Shown one piece after another: positions 42,226 through 50,778 of a stretch of 54,992 bases of DNA. A model generated the notes under the pieces. It did not search any database, was not told where the DNA came from, and worked only from the letters and a program-made list of their open reading frames with translations. Positions within the stretch are counted from its first letter, which is position 1. Each line of letters starts with the position of its first letter. Source of the stretch: Alkalibacillus almallahensis. GTDB taxonomy: Bacteria > Bacillota > Bacilli > Bacillales > Alkalibacillaceae. The position numbers and the translations under genes were made by a program. Location of the stretch: contig NZ_JAASRU010000016.1 in assembly GCF_011761495.1 (NCBI RefSeq), forward strand, positions 1 to 54,992, in the 5' to 3' direction.

Positions 42226-42256
42226 AACTTGGCTCAAACGCCAAGTTCTTTTTTTA
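42226..42256 (+). terminator. terminator of sigma/anti-sigma operon
   Basis: AACTTGGC/GCCAAGTT stem, 6-base loop, then CTTTTTTT. Confidence 0.9.
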
Positions 42257-42356
42257 TGCTCGAAAAGCTTTGCATAAAATATTATTTATATTGCATTATA
42301 ATCATGTTTCTTTGAATCAAATTTTATGTAACTTACCCCAAAATTGATTAATCCAT

Positions 42357-42391
42357 CAAAAAAGAGGTACTTCATATAGAAGCACCTCTTT
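42357..42391 (-). terminator. terminator of ykuS
   Basis: AAAGAGGTGCTTC/GAAGTACCTCTTT stem (one mismatch) with TTTTTT on the minus strand, 12 bases past the ykuS stop. Confidence 0.85.
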
Positions 42392-42402
42392 ATGGGAATT
42401 TG

Positions 42403-42639
42403 TCACACTCGCGCTTGCACAGCGTTTACAACTTCATCAGTCGACATGCCATGGCAGTTCACAACTGGTGCACTCGTCGTTTTGTCACTCATGCCCATCA
42501 CATTGTTATCCTGCCCTGACACACAGCAACAATCGCATTCAGGAACTTGTCCACCTTCAAGCGCGACAACTTCATACCCTTCTTGTGTAAGCGCTTGTTC
42601 TAAATCCGACATGCTTTGTTCAACAGCAATTCGCGGCAT
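42403..42639 (-). CDS. ykuS: UPF0180 family protein, YkuS-like
   Basis: 78-residue soluble protein. MPRIAVEQSMSDLEQAL and the CDCCCVSGQDNNVMGM stretch match UPF0180/YkuS of Bacillus. The cluster of adjacent Cys residues could bind metal or be redox active (inference). Function unknown. CGGAGG lies 8 bases before the ATG. Confidence 0.88.
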   Translation of the reverse strand: MPRIAVEQSMSDLEQALTQEGYEVVALEGGQVPECDCCCVSGQDNNVMGMSDKTTSAPVVNCHGMSTDEVVNAVQARV

Positions 42640-42688
42640 TTTCTCACCTCCGTTTAAGCAAGCTTAGTCTTAAACAGAAGGTCTTTTT

Positions 42689-43609
42689 TTATGCTCCACT
42701 CACCCGAACTGCGTTTAAAATTGCTTGTTCTAACGTATCACAAGCTAAATCCGATACAACATTAACGTCATACTTTTCATCACCTGTTCCAAGTGCAAAT
42801 ACCGTATCACCATCTAACATGGTGTGTGCAGGCGACATCGTACGAGCGATTGCATTTTGTGCGACTTGGGCTACTTTTGTCGCTTCTGCTTTCGTCAAGC
42901 TAGCATTTGCTGCGATCACAGCCAGTGTCGTATTTGTTCCAGCTAAGCCGCTAGGATCAGGCTGTTCTCGCAACACTTGTCTGCTATTTAGAAATTCACC
43001 TGTTTCTAGATTACGGGCACCCGCAACAATCGTATCTGTCGATGGATTGACGACGTCACCAAATGCATTAACGGCTACAAGTGCTCCTACGACTAACCCA
43101 TTATCAAGTGTGATCGATGCACTACCAATACCACTTGGGCTCGCCGCATCAAATCCAACGACTTTACCCACTGTAGCACCAGCCCCTGCACCAACAGATC
43201 CCTGAATAACAGGAAATTCCGTCGCTCGTTCAGCTGCTTCATAACCCATTGCTGCATTCGGCCTAACAGATGGGTCCCCTACTGCTAAATCAAATAAAAT
43301 CGCGCTCGGGACGATCGGAACTTTCGCAACTCCTACATCCATGCCGACCTCTTGTTCTTCTAAGTACTGCATGACGCCTCCCGCTGCATCAAGACCGTAT
43401 GCACTACCGCCGGCTAAACTAATGGCATGGACTTGATCGACGAGATTAACTGGATCTAATAAATCCGTCTCTCGTGTTCCTGGAGCAGATCCACGGACAT
43501 CCACGCCACATGTCGCCCCTTTATCTGTCACAATCACTGTACAACCTGTTTTGGCTACTTGATCATCAGCATGGCCAACACGAACACCTGGAACTTGAGT
43601 AATTGTCAT
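42689..43609 (-). CDS. P1 family peptidase (DmpA/S58 type)
   Basis: 306 residues of the Ntn-hydrolase family that cleaves itself into two chains. The GTNTTLAVIAANA segment (about 224-236) holds the processing site and nucleophile, and LAGGSAYGLDAAGGV and GSVGAGAGATVGK are family motifs. Related enzymes are aminopeptidases or beta-peptidyl amidases. Its start overlaps the stop of the GNAT gene by 4 bases (ATGA), and GGAGG precedes it, so the two genes form an operon. Confidence 0.92.
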   Translation of the reverse strand: MTITQVPGVRVGHADDQVAKTGCTVIVTDKGATCGVDVRGSAPGTRETDLLDPVNLVDQVHAISLAGGSAYGLDAAGGVMQYLEEQEVGMDVGVAKVPIVPSAILFDLAVGDPSVRPNAAMGYEAAERATEFPVIQGSVGAGAGATVGKVVGFDAASPSGIGSASITLDNGLVVGALVAVNAFGDVVNPSTDTIVAGARNLETGEFLNSRQVLREQPDPSGLAGTNTTLAVIAANASLTKAEATKVAQVAQNAIARTMSPAHTMLDGDTVFALGTGDEKYDVNVVSDLACDTLEQAILNAVRVSGA

Positions 43610-44106
43610 GCTTCATCAACCTCCAACTCCAAAACCATTCGTACTGTTGATAATGTATGGCCTGCGAATACTTCATCGAATTCTTTCACTACTTTAAAAC
43701 TTTTCGCTTCGTAAAAGCGCATTCCGACTTCATTCTCTTTTTCCACATCGACATAAAGATAACGAAGCGACATTAATTGTTGGATTCCAGTCTGCAATAA
43801 CATACTCCCAATACCTTGCCCGATATGGTCAGGGTGCATATAAATGGCGACTAGATCCGCATCCCCTTGTTCATTGACTGGTGTGAAATTCGAAAAACCA
43901 ATAATCCCATTCTCATCTTCAGCAACCCAAAAACCGCCCCGCATCAAGCGTTGCTGCATATTATAATCGCTGTACGCTTCGGTTAAAAATGCATCTTGCA
44001 CGTGACGTGGCAAAATATCCTCATATGTATGATGCCAACTTGCTTGCGCCACCTCACGCACTGCCTGAAAGTCATTTTGGTCTAAAGCTCGTACTGTTAC
44101 TGACAC
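43606..44106 (-). CDS. GNAT family N-acetyltransferase
   Basis: 166 residues. Acetyl-CoA motif A is VAIYMHPDHIGQGIGSMLL; motif B region YLYVDVEKENEVGMRFYEAKSF. Substrate unknown. GTG at 44106 follows AAGGGGG by about 10 bases; the frame upstream lacks start signals. First gene of the operon with the P1 peptidase. Confidence 0.88.
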   Translation of the reverse strand: MSVTVRALDQNDFQAVREVAQASWHHTYEDILPRHVQDAFLTEAYSDYNMQQRLMRGGFWVAEDENGIIGFSNFTPVNEQGDADLVAIYMHPDHIGQGIGSMLLQTGIQQLMSLRYLYVDVEKENEVGMRFYEAKSFKVVKEFDEVFAGHTLSTVRMVLELEVDEA

Positions 44107-44220
44107 GGTGCAAGCCCCCTTAAAATCATTTCTACCTAAAATTGTATCACAATTTACATAGAACAGATATAAAAATGTCATTTTTTATGTGAAATTTCTG
44201 ACTATTTACTTTCTTTTATC

Positions 44221-44781
44221 TTATAAACCCATTTCATAACAATCATCATAATCCTGCTTTAGCACCCAACTTCGACAGGCGTCACCACGATCGTGATAAA
44301 TTTCACTTGTTACATCTAAGGTTACACTTCGATCTTGATTTTGATAGCGAGGGGCATTGTTTTCAATCTCTAATGTCTCATCACCAACCCAATTCATTTG
44401 GAAGTCTTGTTTGGCATCACTATAGTAAATGATTTTCGTTTGATCATCGTTTGTATGGTTAACAACTTCAACCCAAACATTCACTCCCCCTGCAGCTCCA
44501 CCGTATGGTTCGTAATAAGCATTGGCCGAATATGTATCATCTGGTGAATCAATTGGGCCTGGTCCATCCTGTACATGAGCCTGATTAATTTCTTCAAACG
44601 TAAAGAAATAACGCTCATAAATGATGGTTGACCCCAGTAATAAAGCGCATGACATCGTTGCAATAAGCATTTTTCTAGGAAAAGGCTTATTTTTAATAAC
44701 GGAAACGACAATCATGATCATTAATGTAAGCAATAATGTAATTGTGATAACTGCCATGAACAATGCTAGTAAAATAATCAT
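44221..44781 (-). CDS. DUF5412 family membrane protein
   Basis: 186 residues with two N-terminal membrane helices (about 3-27 and 39-56), then an extracytoplasmic domain. DSPDDTYSANAYYEPYGG, AAGGVNVWVEVVN and the C-terminal YHDRGDACRSW match DUF5412 as I recall it. Two Cys (about 172 and 184) may form a disulfide. Function unknown. AAAGG lies 7 bases before the ATG. Confidence 0.75.
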   Translation of the reverse strand: MIILLALFMAVITITLLLTLMIMIVVSVIKNKPFPRKMLIATMSCALLLGSTIIYERYFFTFEEINQAHVQDGPGPIDSPDDTYSANAYYEPYGGAAGGVNVWVEVVNHTNDDQTKIIYYSDAKQDFQMNWVGDETLEIENNAPRYQNQDRSVTLDVTSEIYHDRGDACRSWVLKQDYDDCYEMGL

Positions 44782-44878
44782 ATTTTAACCTTTCAACAAA
44801 ATTTTTGACGACGGATTGGTTGGAAATGTGATGACAACTGAGAAACATTCCACTTTATGTAATAGTGATGACGATTCA

Positions 44879-45055
44879 TCAGCGGTATTCAGTGGTTTTC
44901 CATCGAGCTTGTTGCACTTACCATCGACTCAGTTTGCGTTATCATCGAGTCTAGTGCACTTTCCATCGAGTTAGTACGCGTTTCCATCGAGCTTGCATAG
45001 TTTACCATCGACATAAGAGGATTTACCCGTGAGTTCGCACGTTTTACCAGCGAGT
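44879..45055. repeat. 21-bp phased repeat array, family C
   Basis: Nine units with core CCATCGAG begin at 44879, 44900, 44921, 44942, 44963, 44984, 45005, 45026 and 45047, all exactly 21 bp apart; the outer units are degenerate (TCAGCGGT, CCCGTGAG, CCAGCGAG). The array ends at the TGA stop codon of the gene at 45056-45349. No gene is visible in 44782-45055. Confidence 0.9.
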
Positions 45056-45349
45056 TCATAATCCGTACACAATAACCCCGAAATCAAGTTGAGAGTTTAT
45101 TCCAATTAAGACGACAATCAAGAGAGATAACACCAAGTTAACCCAAAATGTTGCTCCTCGTCCGTTTAATTTGGCTCGATAGGCCTCAAATAGAGTGGTA
45201 ACCAAAATAGACATAAACAAAAATGTATACCCTAACTTATAAGCTTCTTCTAAAAATAAAAAATAAATAGTCGCTCCAATTAATCCAAATCCAATAATTA
45301 GATAAAATGTTTTTATTTTAGCATTCGGCGATATATTTTCTTCACTCAT
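45056..45349 (-). CDS. small membrane protein, function unknown
   Basis: 97 residues with three membrane helices (about 13-31, 37-55, 68-86). No family recognised. AAAGGA lies about 11 bases before the ATG. Its stop codon abuts the 21-bp repeat array. Confidence 0.65.
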   Translation of the reverse strand: MSEENISPNAKIKTFYLIIGFGLIGATIYFLFLEEAYKLGYTFLFMSILVTTLFEAYRAKLNGRGATFWVNLVLSLLIVVLIGINSQLDFGVIVYGL

Positions 45350-45522
45350 AAAGAATACATTCCTTTCAAAAACTGAACTTTTTCAGCTTGGTACATGCTT
45401 CATAATGAGTCACCTTTACTAGGTTTTTACACGCTAACCTACGACCATGATACTGCTCTTTCCCTATATCTAATTTCATTAACTTTATTACATAATTTTC
45501 TCTAAACCATCAAATATAAATA

Positions 45523-45573
45523 CTGTTGGCGAATCTTAACGGCACTTACGTTAAGTACCATTAACACCAACAG
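45523..45573 (-). other. nested stem-loop past a membrane protein gene
   Basis: Outer stem CTGTTGG/CCAACAG and inner stem CTTAACG/CGTTAAG, both perfect. It lies about 55 bases past the gene at 45629-46300, without a T-run: a weak terminator or structured 3' end. Confidence 0.4.
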
Positions 45574-45599
45574 CATAACGCACTTATTAAGTCTTTTTA

Positions 45600-45630
45600 T
45601 CACGAATTCGCACGATTTATCAGCGAGTTT
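45600..45630. repeat. two-unit copy of family C repeat end
   Basis: TCACGAAT and TCAGCGAG units 20 bp apart, with the shared spacer TTCGCACG, closely match the last two units of the array at 44879-45055. The flank again supplies the stop codon of the adjacent gene (TAA at 45629-45631). Confidence 0.6.
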
Positions 45631-46300
45631 AATCCCGTTTATCCATTAATAAATCCACAATCTCATCTGAATCCATCTTATAAATATATAGATCAATTTT
45701 TACTAATGGTTCACCTAAATAAAACACCAGTTGATTTTGCTTTTGATCACTCATCAATTCTAATGTAATATTTGATTGTACCACTGGTTGATAATAGCGA
45801 CGTAACTCGACTTCTGACAACGTATCTAATATGTCTTCTATTTCATCCTCTTCTTCTAACTCTGTTACATAAACATCATCTGGACTAAAACTCGTTTTAA
45901 TGGTCATACTTGTAATATCTTCTTCACTAAGCTCATCTAAAAAAGCTTCATCCATGGTCGTAAAGCCTTGTAAATAAGTGAACAGTCCCGTTGAGCCAAT
46001 AACTACGATACTAATGATTGTGAGCCATTGAATTAAACGTTTACTTTTCCCGTCTATGTATATACGAATAATAGTAGCAATCACGGCTAATCCTAACGAA
46101 ATCGGTAGCCAAGTAATAAGAATATCTGTGATCATAAATCGACCCGTTACATAAACCACTCCAGTCAAAGCAAAACCTAACACCAGTATAATCGTCATAA
46201 GTGGCGACCACCACCATGCAAGATTATAAGACATAGCAACTCCACCGAATAACACAAGCATTAACGACAAGACAACCACCGAATCAAATTCAAGTAACAC
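45629..46300 (-). CDS. membrane protein, function unknown
   Basis: 223 residues with four predicted helices in the first 125 (two of them around GFALTGVVYV and LGLAVIATIIRIYI), then an acidic soluble domain (about 130-223). No family recognised. GTG at 46300 follows GGGGG by 7 bases. The 279-base gap downstream (45350-45628) holds a nested hairpin and the two-unit repeat. Confidence 0.65.
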   Translation of the reverse strand: MLLEFDSVVVLSLMLVLFGGVAMSYNLAWWWSPLMTIILVLGFALTGVVYVTGRFMITDILITWLPISLGLAVIATIIRIYIDGKSKRLIQWLTIISIVVIGSTGLFTYLQGFTTMDEAFLDELSEEDITSMTIKTSFSPDDVYVTELEEEDEIEDILDTLSEVELRRYYQPVVQSNITLELMSDQKQNQLVFYLGEPLVKIDLYIYKMDSDEIVDLLMDKRD

Positions 46301-46454
46301 ACCAATTCCCCCAAAATTTTCAAACTTGATAACCCTTATTTTACCGATATAATTTGTAAAAATCAAAATCTTTTCCAATTAAATGTCAATTAATCGTAAG
46401 GCTATTCATTATACGTTATAATAGAATGAGAAATTATGATTGAGGTGAAGATCT

Positions 46455-46625
46455 ATGAAGCGAGTATTAATGATTGGACTTATTTTATTAACAGCTGTTT
46501 TAGCTGGATTAAACCGTTTTTATCATCAACCTTGGTTATTTTGGGCTTCTTTAATTACGATTCTGGTCACATTAGCTATTGTAGTCATAACAGGTGTTAA
46601 ACGAAATAAAGACGTTAACGACTGA
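46455..46625 (+). CDS. 56-residue membrane protein, function unknown
   Basis: ATG with GAGGTG 8 bases upstream opens a 56-codon frame, MKRVLMIGLILLTAVLAG at the start, with two membrane helices (about 4-20 and 27-46) and a basic tail KRNKDVND. Its end overlaps the convergent lipoprotein gene by 11 bases. Small size makes it easy to miss; the start signal and topology support it. Confidence 0.6.
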   Translation: MKRVLMIGLILLTAVLAGLNRFYHQPWLFWASLITILVTLAIVVITGVKRNKDVND

Positions 46626-47067
46626 TTTTCTGTTCAAAGAAAACCTCTTCAACGTTAGTTCCGTCAACACGATTATTAAACTGAATGCCTTCTTGTTCCA
46701 AATGCACTTCTAAAGTACCGTTATTTCCATAGCGATCGGAATCGTAATCAAATGCTCCCACTCCATCCTCTAACCCTTCTAAAGGACCAAGTATCGATTT
46801 TAAAATACGGCCATCATGATCTATTAAATCATACTGAATTTGGTATTGCCCCTCTTCTTCGAATAATTGAATTTGCTTATATGAGGTCCCTTCCCCTGAA
46901 TAAGTTGACCACGTCCCCAAATACTCTGATGGATGATCAGGGTTTCCTGCTTCAAACGGCTTTAAAGCTTCAGCCATTTCATCTACTTGCTCAGCTGACT
47001 CGTCATTTTGTTGACAAGCTCCAATTAACAACAAGCTACAGATTATGATGATACTTAATCGTTTCAT
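46615..47067 (-). CDS. lipoprotein, function unknown
   Basis: 150 residues. Signal ends in IGAC (Cys18), then a short acidic linker and a beta-rich domain. No family recognised. AAGGAAGGAG lies upstream of the ATG. Divergent from cydDC, convergent with the 56-residue gene. Confidence 0.75.
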   Translation of the reverse strand: MKRLSIIIICSLLLIGACQQNDESAEQVDEMAEALKPFEAGNPDHPSEYLGTWSTYSGEGTSYKQIQLFEEEGQYQIQYDLIDHDGRILKSILGPLEGLEDGVGAFDYDSDRYGNNGTLEVHLEQEGIQFNNRVDGTNVEEVFFEQKISR

Positions 47068-47217
47068 GTTAACTCCTTCCTTTCTGCCCTTATTATAGAT
47101 GATACCTACCTAAAAGCATATCCGTCACGAAATTTTCACCCACAATCTAGCCATTTTAATTAAAAAAAACGGACAAAAGGCGTACAATGGAAGGAGAATA
47201 ACGAAAGGACGTTGTCG

Positions 47218-48930
47218 ATGTCGCTATTAAAATCCTATGTGTCCCGCTTAAGTCTCATTCAACTCATCGGTGTCCACTTATTATCAGCCACGATGATTGT
47301 ACTGCAAGCTTTTCTCATCGTTTACATTATTAATAGTATCTTCCTAAATAATGCGTTATTTTTAGATGTGCTGTTTTATTTAATTGGACTCATTATGGTG
47401 ATGTCTCTTCGGGCGCTATTGTCTTACACATCTGGACACATTGGGATTTCGCTTGCCAAAAACGCCAAAGCGAAATTACGAATGCAATTAATCAATCATT
47501 ATACGAAACAACCAATCGAGTTGGCATCGCAAGGGCGTTCGGGTAGCAAAGTTTCGACATTGTTAAATGTTGTCGACCAAACGGATGCTTATTATCGTGA
47601 GTACTTACCTCAGATGGTCCGTGCTTCCATCGTGCCACTGGCGATCTTAATTATTATGTTTACTCAAAATTGGGTGTCTGGCGTTATTGTTTTAGTTACG
47701 GCGCCATTCATCCCGATTTTCATGGCCATTATTGGACTTAAAACAAGGGATAAATCTGAAGAGCAATTAAATGCGTTATCCAACTTTTCTGGACAGTTTC
47801 TTGATTCAGTACAAGGTTTAACAACACTTTCCTTATTCGGCCGGGCTAACAAAGAACAAGATTTGATTGAAAAAAGAAGTGACCAGTTCCGTGACGCGAC
47901 ACTTGGAGTGCTTAAGGTCGCCTTTACATCAGCATTTATGATGGAATTAATCTCAATGTTAAGCATTGGACTAATTGCTTTAGAGTTAGCTGTTGGTTTG
48001 ATTATTTTTGATTCGATTCTATTTACAACGGCTTTCTTTGTTTTATTATTGGCGCCTGAATTTTATATCGCTTTGAAGGATTTGAGTAGTGCTTTTCACT
48101 CTGGACGGGAAAGCATTACAGCAGGTAAAAAGCTTGAAGATGCTTTAAATGAACAGGTTGAGTCAGTTAATTGGGGAGATCAAACGATTGTCTCTGTCCC
48201 ACCACGAATGACGTTCAGCCATGTAACATTTGCTTATCATTCAGAACCAACTTTGAACAACATTTCAACGACAATAGAGCCAGGTGATAACGTAGCTATA
48301 GTAGGACCTAGTGGCGCTGGTAAAACGACATTTTTACATGTCTTAGCCGGATTATTGCCCGTTCATAACGGGACGATTTTTATCAATAACTTAAAACAAC
48401 ATGATTTACGTGAGGACGTTTGGTTCCAACAGTTAAGTTACATTACGCAATCACCTTATGTATTTGCTGGTTCAATTTACGATAATATCGCCATTAGTAA
48501 GCCCAATGCTCGTTTCGATGACGTGCAGCAAGCAGTAGATCGCGCCAAATTAACACCTTTAATCAATTCTTTAGAGAATGGACTTGAAACAGTGGTTGGT
48601 GATGGAGGTCGTGGACTTTCTGGTGGGGAAAAGCAACGCCTCGCCTTAGCACGTGCATTTTTAAAACAGCCTTCACTGATCTTGTTCGATGAACCAACGA
48701 CAGGACTTGATTTAGAAACAGAACGGACCTTAAACGAAGCCATTGCTATTTTAAGTGAGAACGCAACCGTCATTACGGTAGCCCATCGTATTCATACCAT
48801 CCAATCGGCTGATAAAATTCTAGTCATGGAGAATGGCGAATTGACCGCAGAAGGTACAGATGAAACGCTTCAGCAATCAAGTGCAACGTATAGAGCATTA
48901 CTCGGTCGTCATGGAGGTGTTAACGCATGA
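47218..48930 (+). CDS. cydD: thiol reductant ABC exporter subunit CydD
   Basis: 570 residues: six-helix ABC exporter domain then ATPase with VGPSGAGKTT, LSGGEKQR and LILFDEPTTGLD. CydDC exports cysteine/glutathione and is needed to assemble cytochrome bd. ATG at 47218 follows AAAGGA by 8 bases. It overlaps cydC by 4 bases (ATGA). Order D then C on the strand opposite to cydABS. Confidence 0.93.
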   Translation: MSLLKSYVSRLSLIQLIGVHLLSATMIVLQAFLIVYIINSIFLNNALFLDVLFYLIGLIMVMSLRALLSYTSGHIGISLAKNAKAKLRMQLINHYTKQPIELASQGRSGSKVSTLLNVVDQTDAYYREYLPQMVRASIVPLAILIIMFTQNWVSGVIVLVTAPFIPIFMAIIGLKTRDKSEEQLNALSNFSGQFLDSVQGLTTLSLFGRANKEQDLIEKRSDQFRDATLGVLKVAFTSAFMMELISMLSIGLIALELAVGLIIFDSILFTTAFFVLLLAPEFYIALKDLSSAFHSGRESITAGKKLEDALNEQVESVNWGDQTIVSVPPRMTFSHVTFAYHSEPTLNNISTTIEPGDNVAIVGPSGAGKTTFLHVLAGLLPVHNGTIFINNLKQHDLREDVWFQQLSYITQSPYVFAGSIYDNIAISKPNARFDDVQQAVDRAKLTPLINSLENGLETVVGDGGRGLSGGEKQRLALARAFLKQPSLILFDEPTTGLDLETERTLNEAIAILSENATVITVAHRIHTIQSADKILVMENGELTAEGTDETLQQSSATYRALLGRHGGVNA

Positions 48931-50615
48931 CAGGTCTAAAGTCGATCATTAAACAACTTTTAAAAGAAAAACGTGACATCCTATTATCCATTTTATTTGG
49001 ATTTATCGGGGGAATTGCTGCTGTCGGCTTATTTAGTGCCAGTGGATATTTAATTTCACAAGCAGCTCTTGGAGTCCCAATTTATGCTTTAACAGTCGTC
49101 ATTGCTACTGTGAAGCTGTTAGGTTTCACACGTGCTGGTTCGCGTTATATTGAACGGCTTGTCTCTCACCGAGCAACCTTTACGATGCTTAAACACATTC
49201 GTGTTCATTTCTTTCATCGTCTACAACAACGATCACCAGCCAGACTTGGTCGTATGAAGTCTGGTGATTTATTATCTCGTGCTGTTAATGACGTTGAGTC
49301 GCTTCAAAATCTATTTTTACGTGTTTTGTATCCACCGATTGTCATTTTATTAGTTTTTCTAGCGACAATCCTTTTCACGGCCTATTTATCAGTATGGATG
49401 GCGCTATGGCTATTGTTCGGGCTGAGCTTATCACTTATCATTCTCCCAGCCATATTTGCCTGGTTGCAACATGAAACAGATGAAGCAACCACTGAACAAG
49501 CAAGTGCTCTCTCAGCTGAAGCTACAGAAACATTGTATGGGTTTCAAGATTTAACGATTCATCAAGCTATCGATACGCGTATTCAAACATTTAGTGATTT
49601 AAACGATGACTATGAAAATGCTGTAGCGCGTAGTCGAATACGCGAACTCGTTCACCAAACGCTTGATGGCTGGATCGGCTTTGCGATCACATGGGGTGTG
49701 TTAGCGATTGGTAGTTATCTTAGCGCAGCTGGTGAGATGGAAGCTGTTTGGTTGGCTATGTTTATGTTACTTTCACTAACGGTTTTTGAGAACACATCAC
49801 CTATGGCAGCATTTCCACAATATTTTCGTGATAATAAACAAGCAGCTGATCGTTTATATGCTCTAGATCAACCAGAGGCATCAGGTGAAGAAACATTGGA
49901 CGATCAACAAATCGGAGCACAGTTTGATCAAGTATCATTTACGTATCCAAATGAAGAACGCCAGACATTAAAGAATATATCATTCTCTATAAAGCCAGGG
50001 TCTAAAACAGCCATTATTGGGGCAAGTGGCTCAGGTAAATCCACTATTCTGCAATTGTTATTAAATCTTGAACAAGTAAATGACGGAACCATTTTCATCA
50101 ACAACCGAAATATCGACAATCTTATTCCGTCAACGATATGGAATCAAGCAAATGTCGTCATGCAAGATGATACCTTTTTTGCTGGAACTATCAGGGAAAA
50201 TTTATTGTCAGATGCAAATGAAAATTCGTTACATGAAGCATTAAATAACGCATCATTAGAATCATTTAATTTAGACGACCCTGTATATGAAAAGGGTGAT
50301 AACTTATCTGGCGGTGAAAAGCAACGCCTAGCGATTGCCCGCGTGTTACTAAGAGAAGCACCCCTTTGGTTATTAGATGAACCGACTTCTTCACTGGACC
50401 GAGTTACCGCTGAGCGCATCATGAACCAAGTCTACACACAAGCCCAAGAAGATACAGTGGTTGTCGTTAGTCATGAGTTAACTGGATTAGAAACATTCGA
50501 TCAAATCATCGTACTCGACCAAGGTAAAATCGTAGAAACGGGTGATTTCGATACTTTAATGCTTAAGCAAGGTTATTTATATGAGCTCAAACAAATTGAA
50601 AAGGCTGTGCTTTAA
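48927..50615 (+). CDS. cydC: thiol reductant ABC exporter subunit CydC
   Basis: 562 residues, exporter-type membrane domain and ATPase with IGASGSGKST, LSGGEKQR and LWLLDEPTSSLD. Forms the heterodimer with CydD. GGAGGTG lies about 8 bases before the ATG. Ends inside a 30-bp perfect palindrome that also faces cydS. Confidence 0.93.
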   Translation: MTGLKSIIKQLLKEKRDILLSILFGFIGGIAAVGLFSASGYLISQAALGVPIYALTVVIATVKLLGFTRAGSRYIERLVSHRATFTMLKHIRVHFFHRLQQRSPARLGRMKSGDLLSRAVNDVESLQNLFLRVLYPPIVILLVFLATILFTAYLSVWMALWLLFGLSLSLIILPAIFAWLQHETDEATTEQASALSAEATETLYGFQDLTIHQAIDTRIQTFSDLNDDYENAVARSRIRELVHQTLDGWIGFAITWGVLAIGSYLSAAGEMEAVWLAMFMLLSLTVFENTSPMAAFPQYFRDNKQAADRLYALDQPEASGEETLDDQQIGAQFDQVSFTYPNEERQTLKNISFSIKPGSKTAIIGASGSGKSTILQLLLNLEQVNDGTIFINNRNIDNLIPSTIWNQANVVMQDDTFFAGTIRENLLSDANENSLHEALNNASLESFNLDDPVYEKGDNLSGGEKQRLAIARVLLREAPLWLLDEPTSSLDRVTAERIMNQVYTQAQEDTVVVVSHELTGLETFDQIIVLDQGKIVETGDFDTLMLKQGYLYELKQIEKAVL

Positions 50616-50628
50616 AGCACAGCCTTTT
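50599..50628. terminator. bidirectional terminator between cydC and cydS
   Basis: A 30-bp perfect palindrome (AAAAGGCTGTGCTTT and complement) spanning the cydC stop codon, ending in TTTT on both strands. Confidence 0.85.
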
Positions 50629-50666
50629 CTTGTATCTTACATCACATAATTAAGTTTTGAGTTTTG

Positions 50667-50762
50667 TTAATCTTTCCCACCTGGTAGAGCGACCCAAAAG
50701 GCCATACCTATGGCGCCTATAAGCACTAAAAATGGTGCATAAGTGATAAGAAAATCAGTCAT
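50667..50762 (-). CDS. cydS: cytochrome bd oxidase small subunit CydS
   Basis: 31-residue single-helix protein, far below usual gene-calling limits. It starts MTDFLITYAP and ends FWVALPGGKD, aligning with CydS of Geobacillus bd oxidase (xxFLIxYAP...AFWVxL). CydS packs against CydA helices and helps shield a haem. ATG follows GAGAGGTG, 16 bases past cydB, so the operon is cydABS. Confidence 0.88.
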   Translation of the reverse strand: MTDFLITYAPFLVLIGAIGMAFWVALPGGKD

Positions 50763-50778
50763 GGTCGATCACCTCTCA

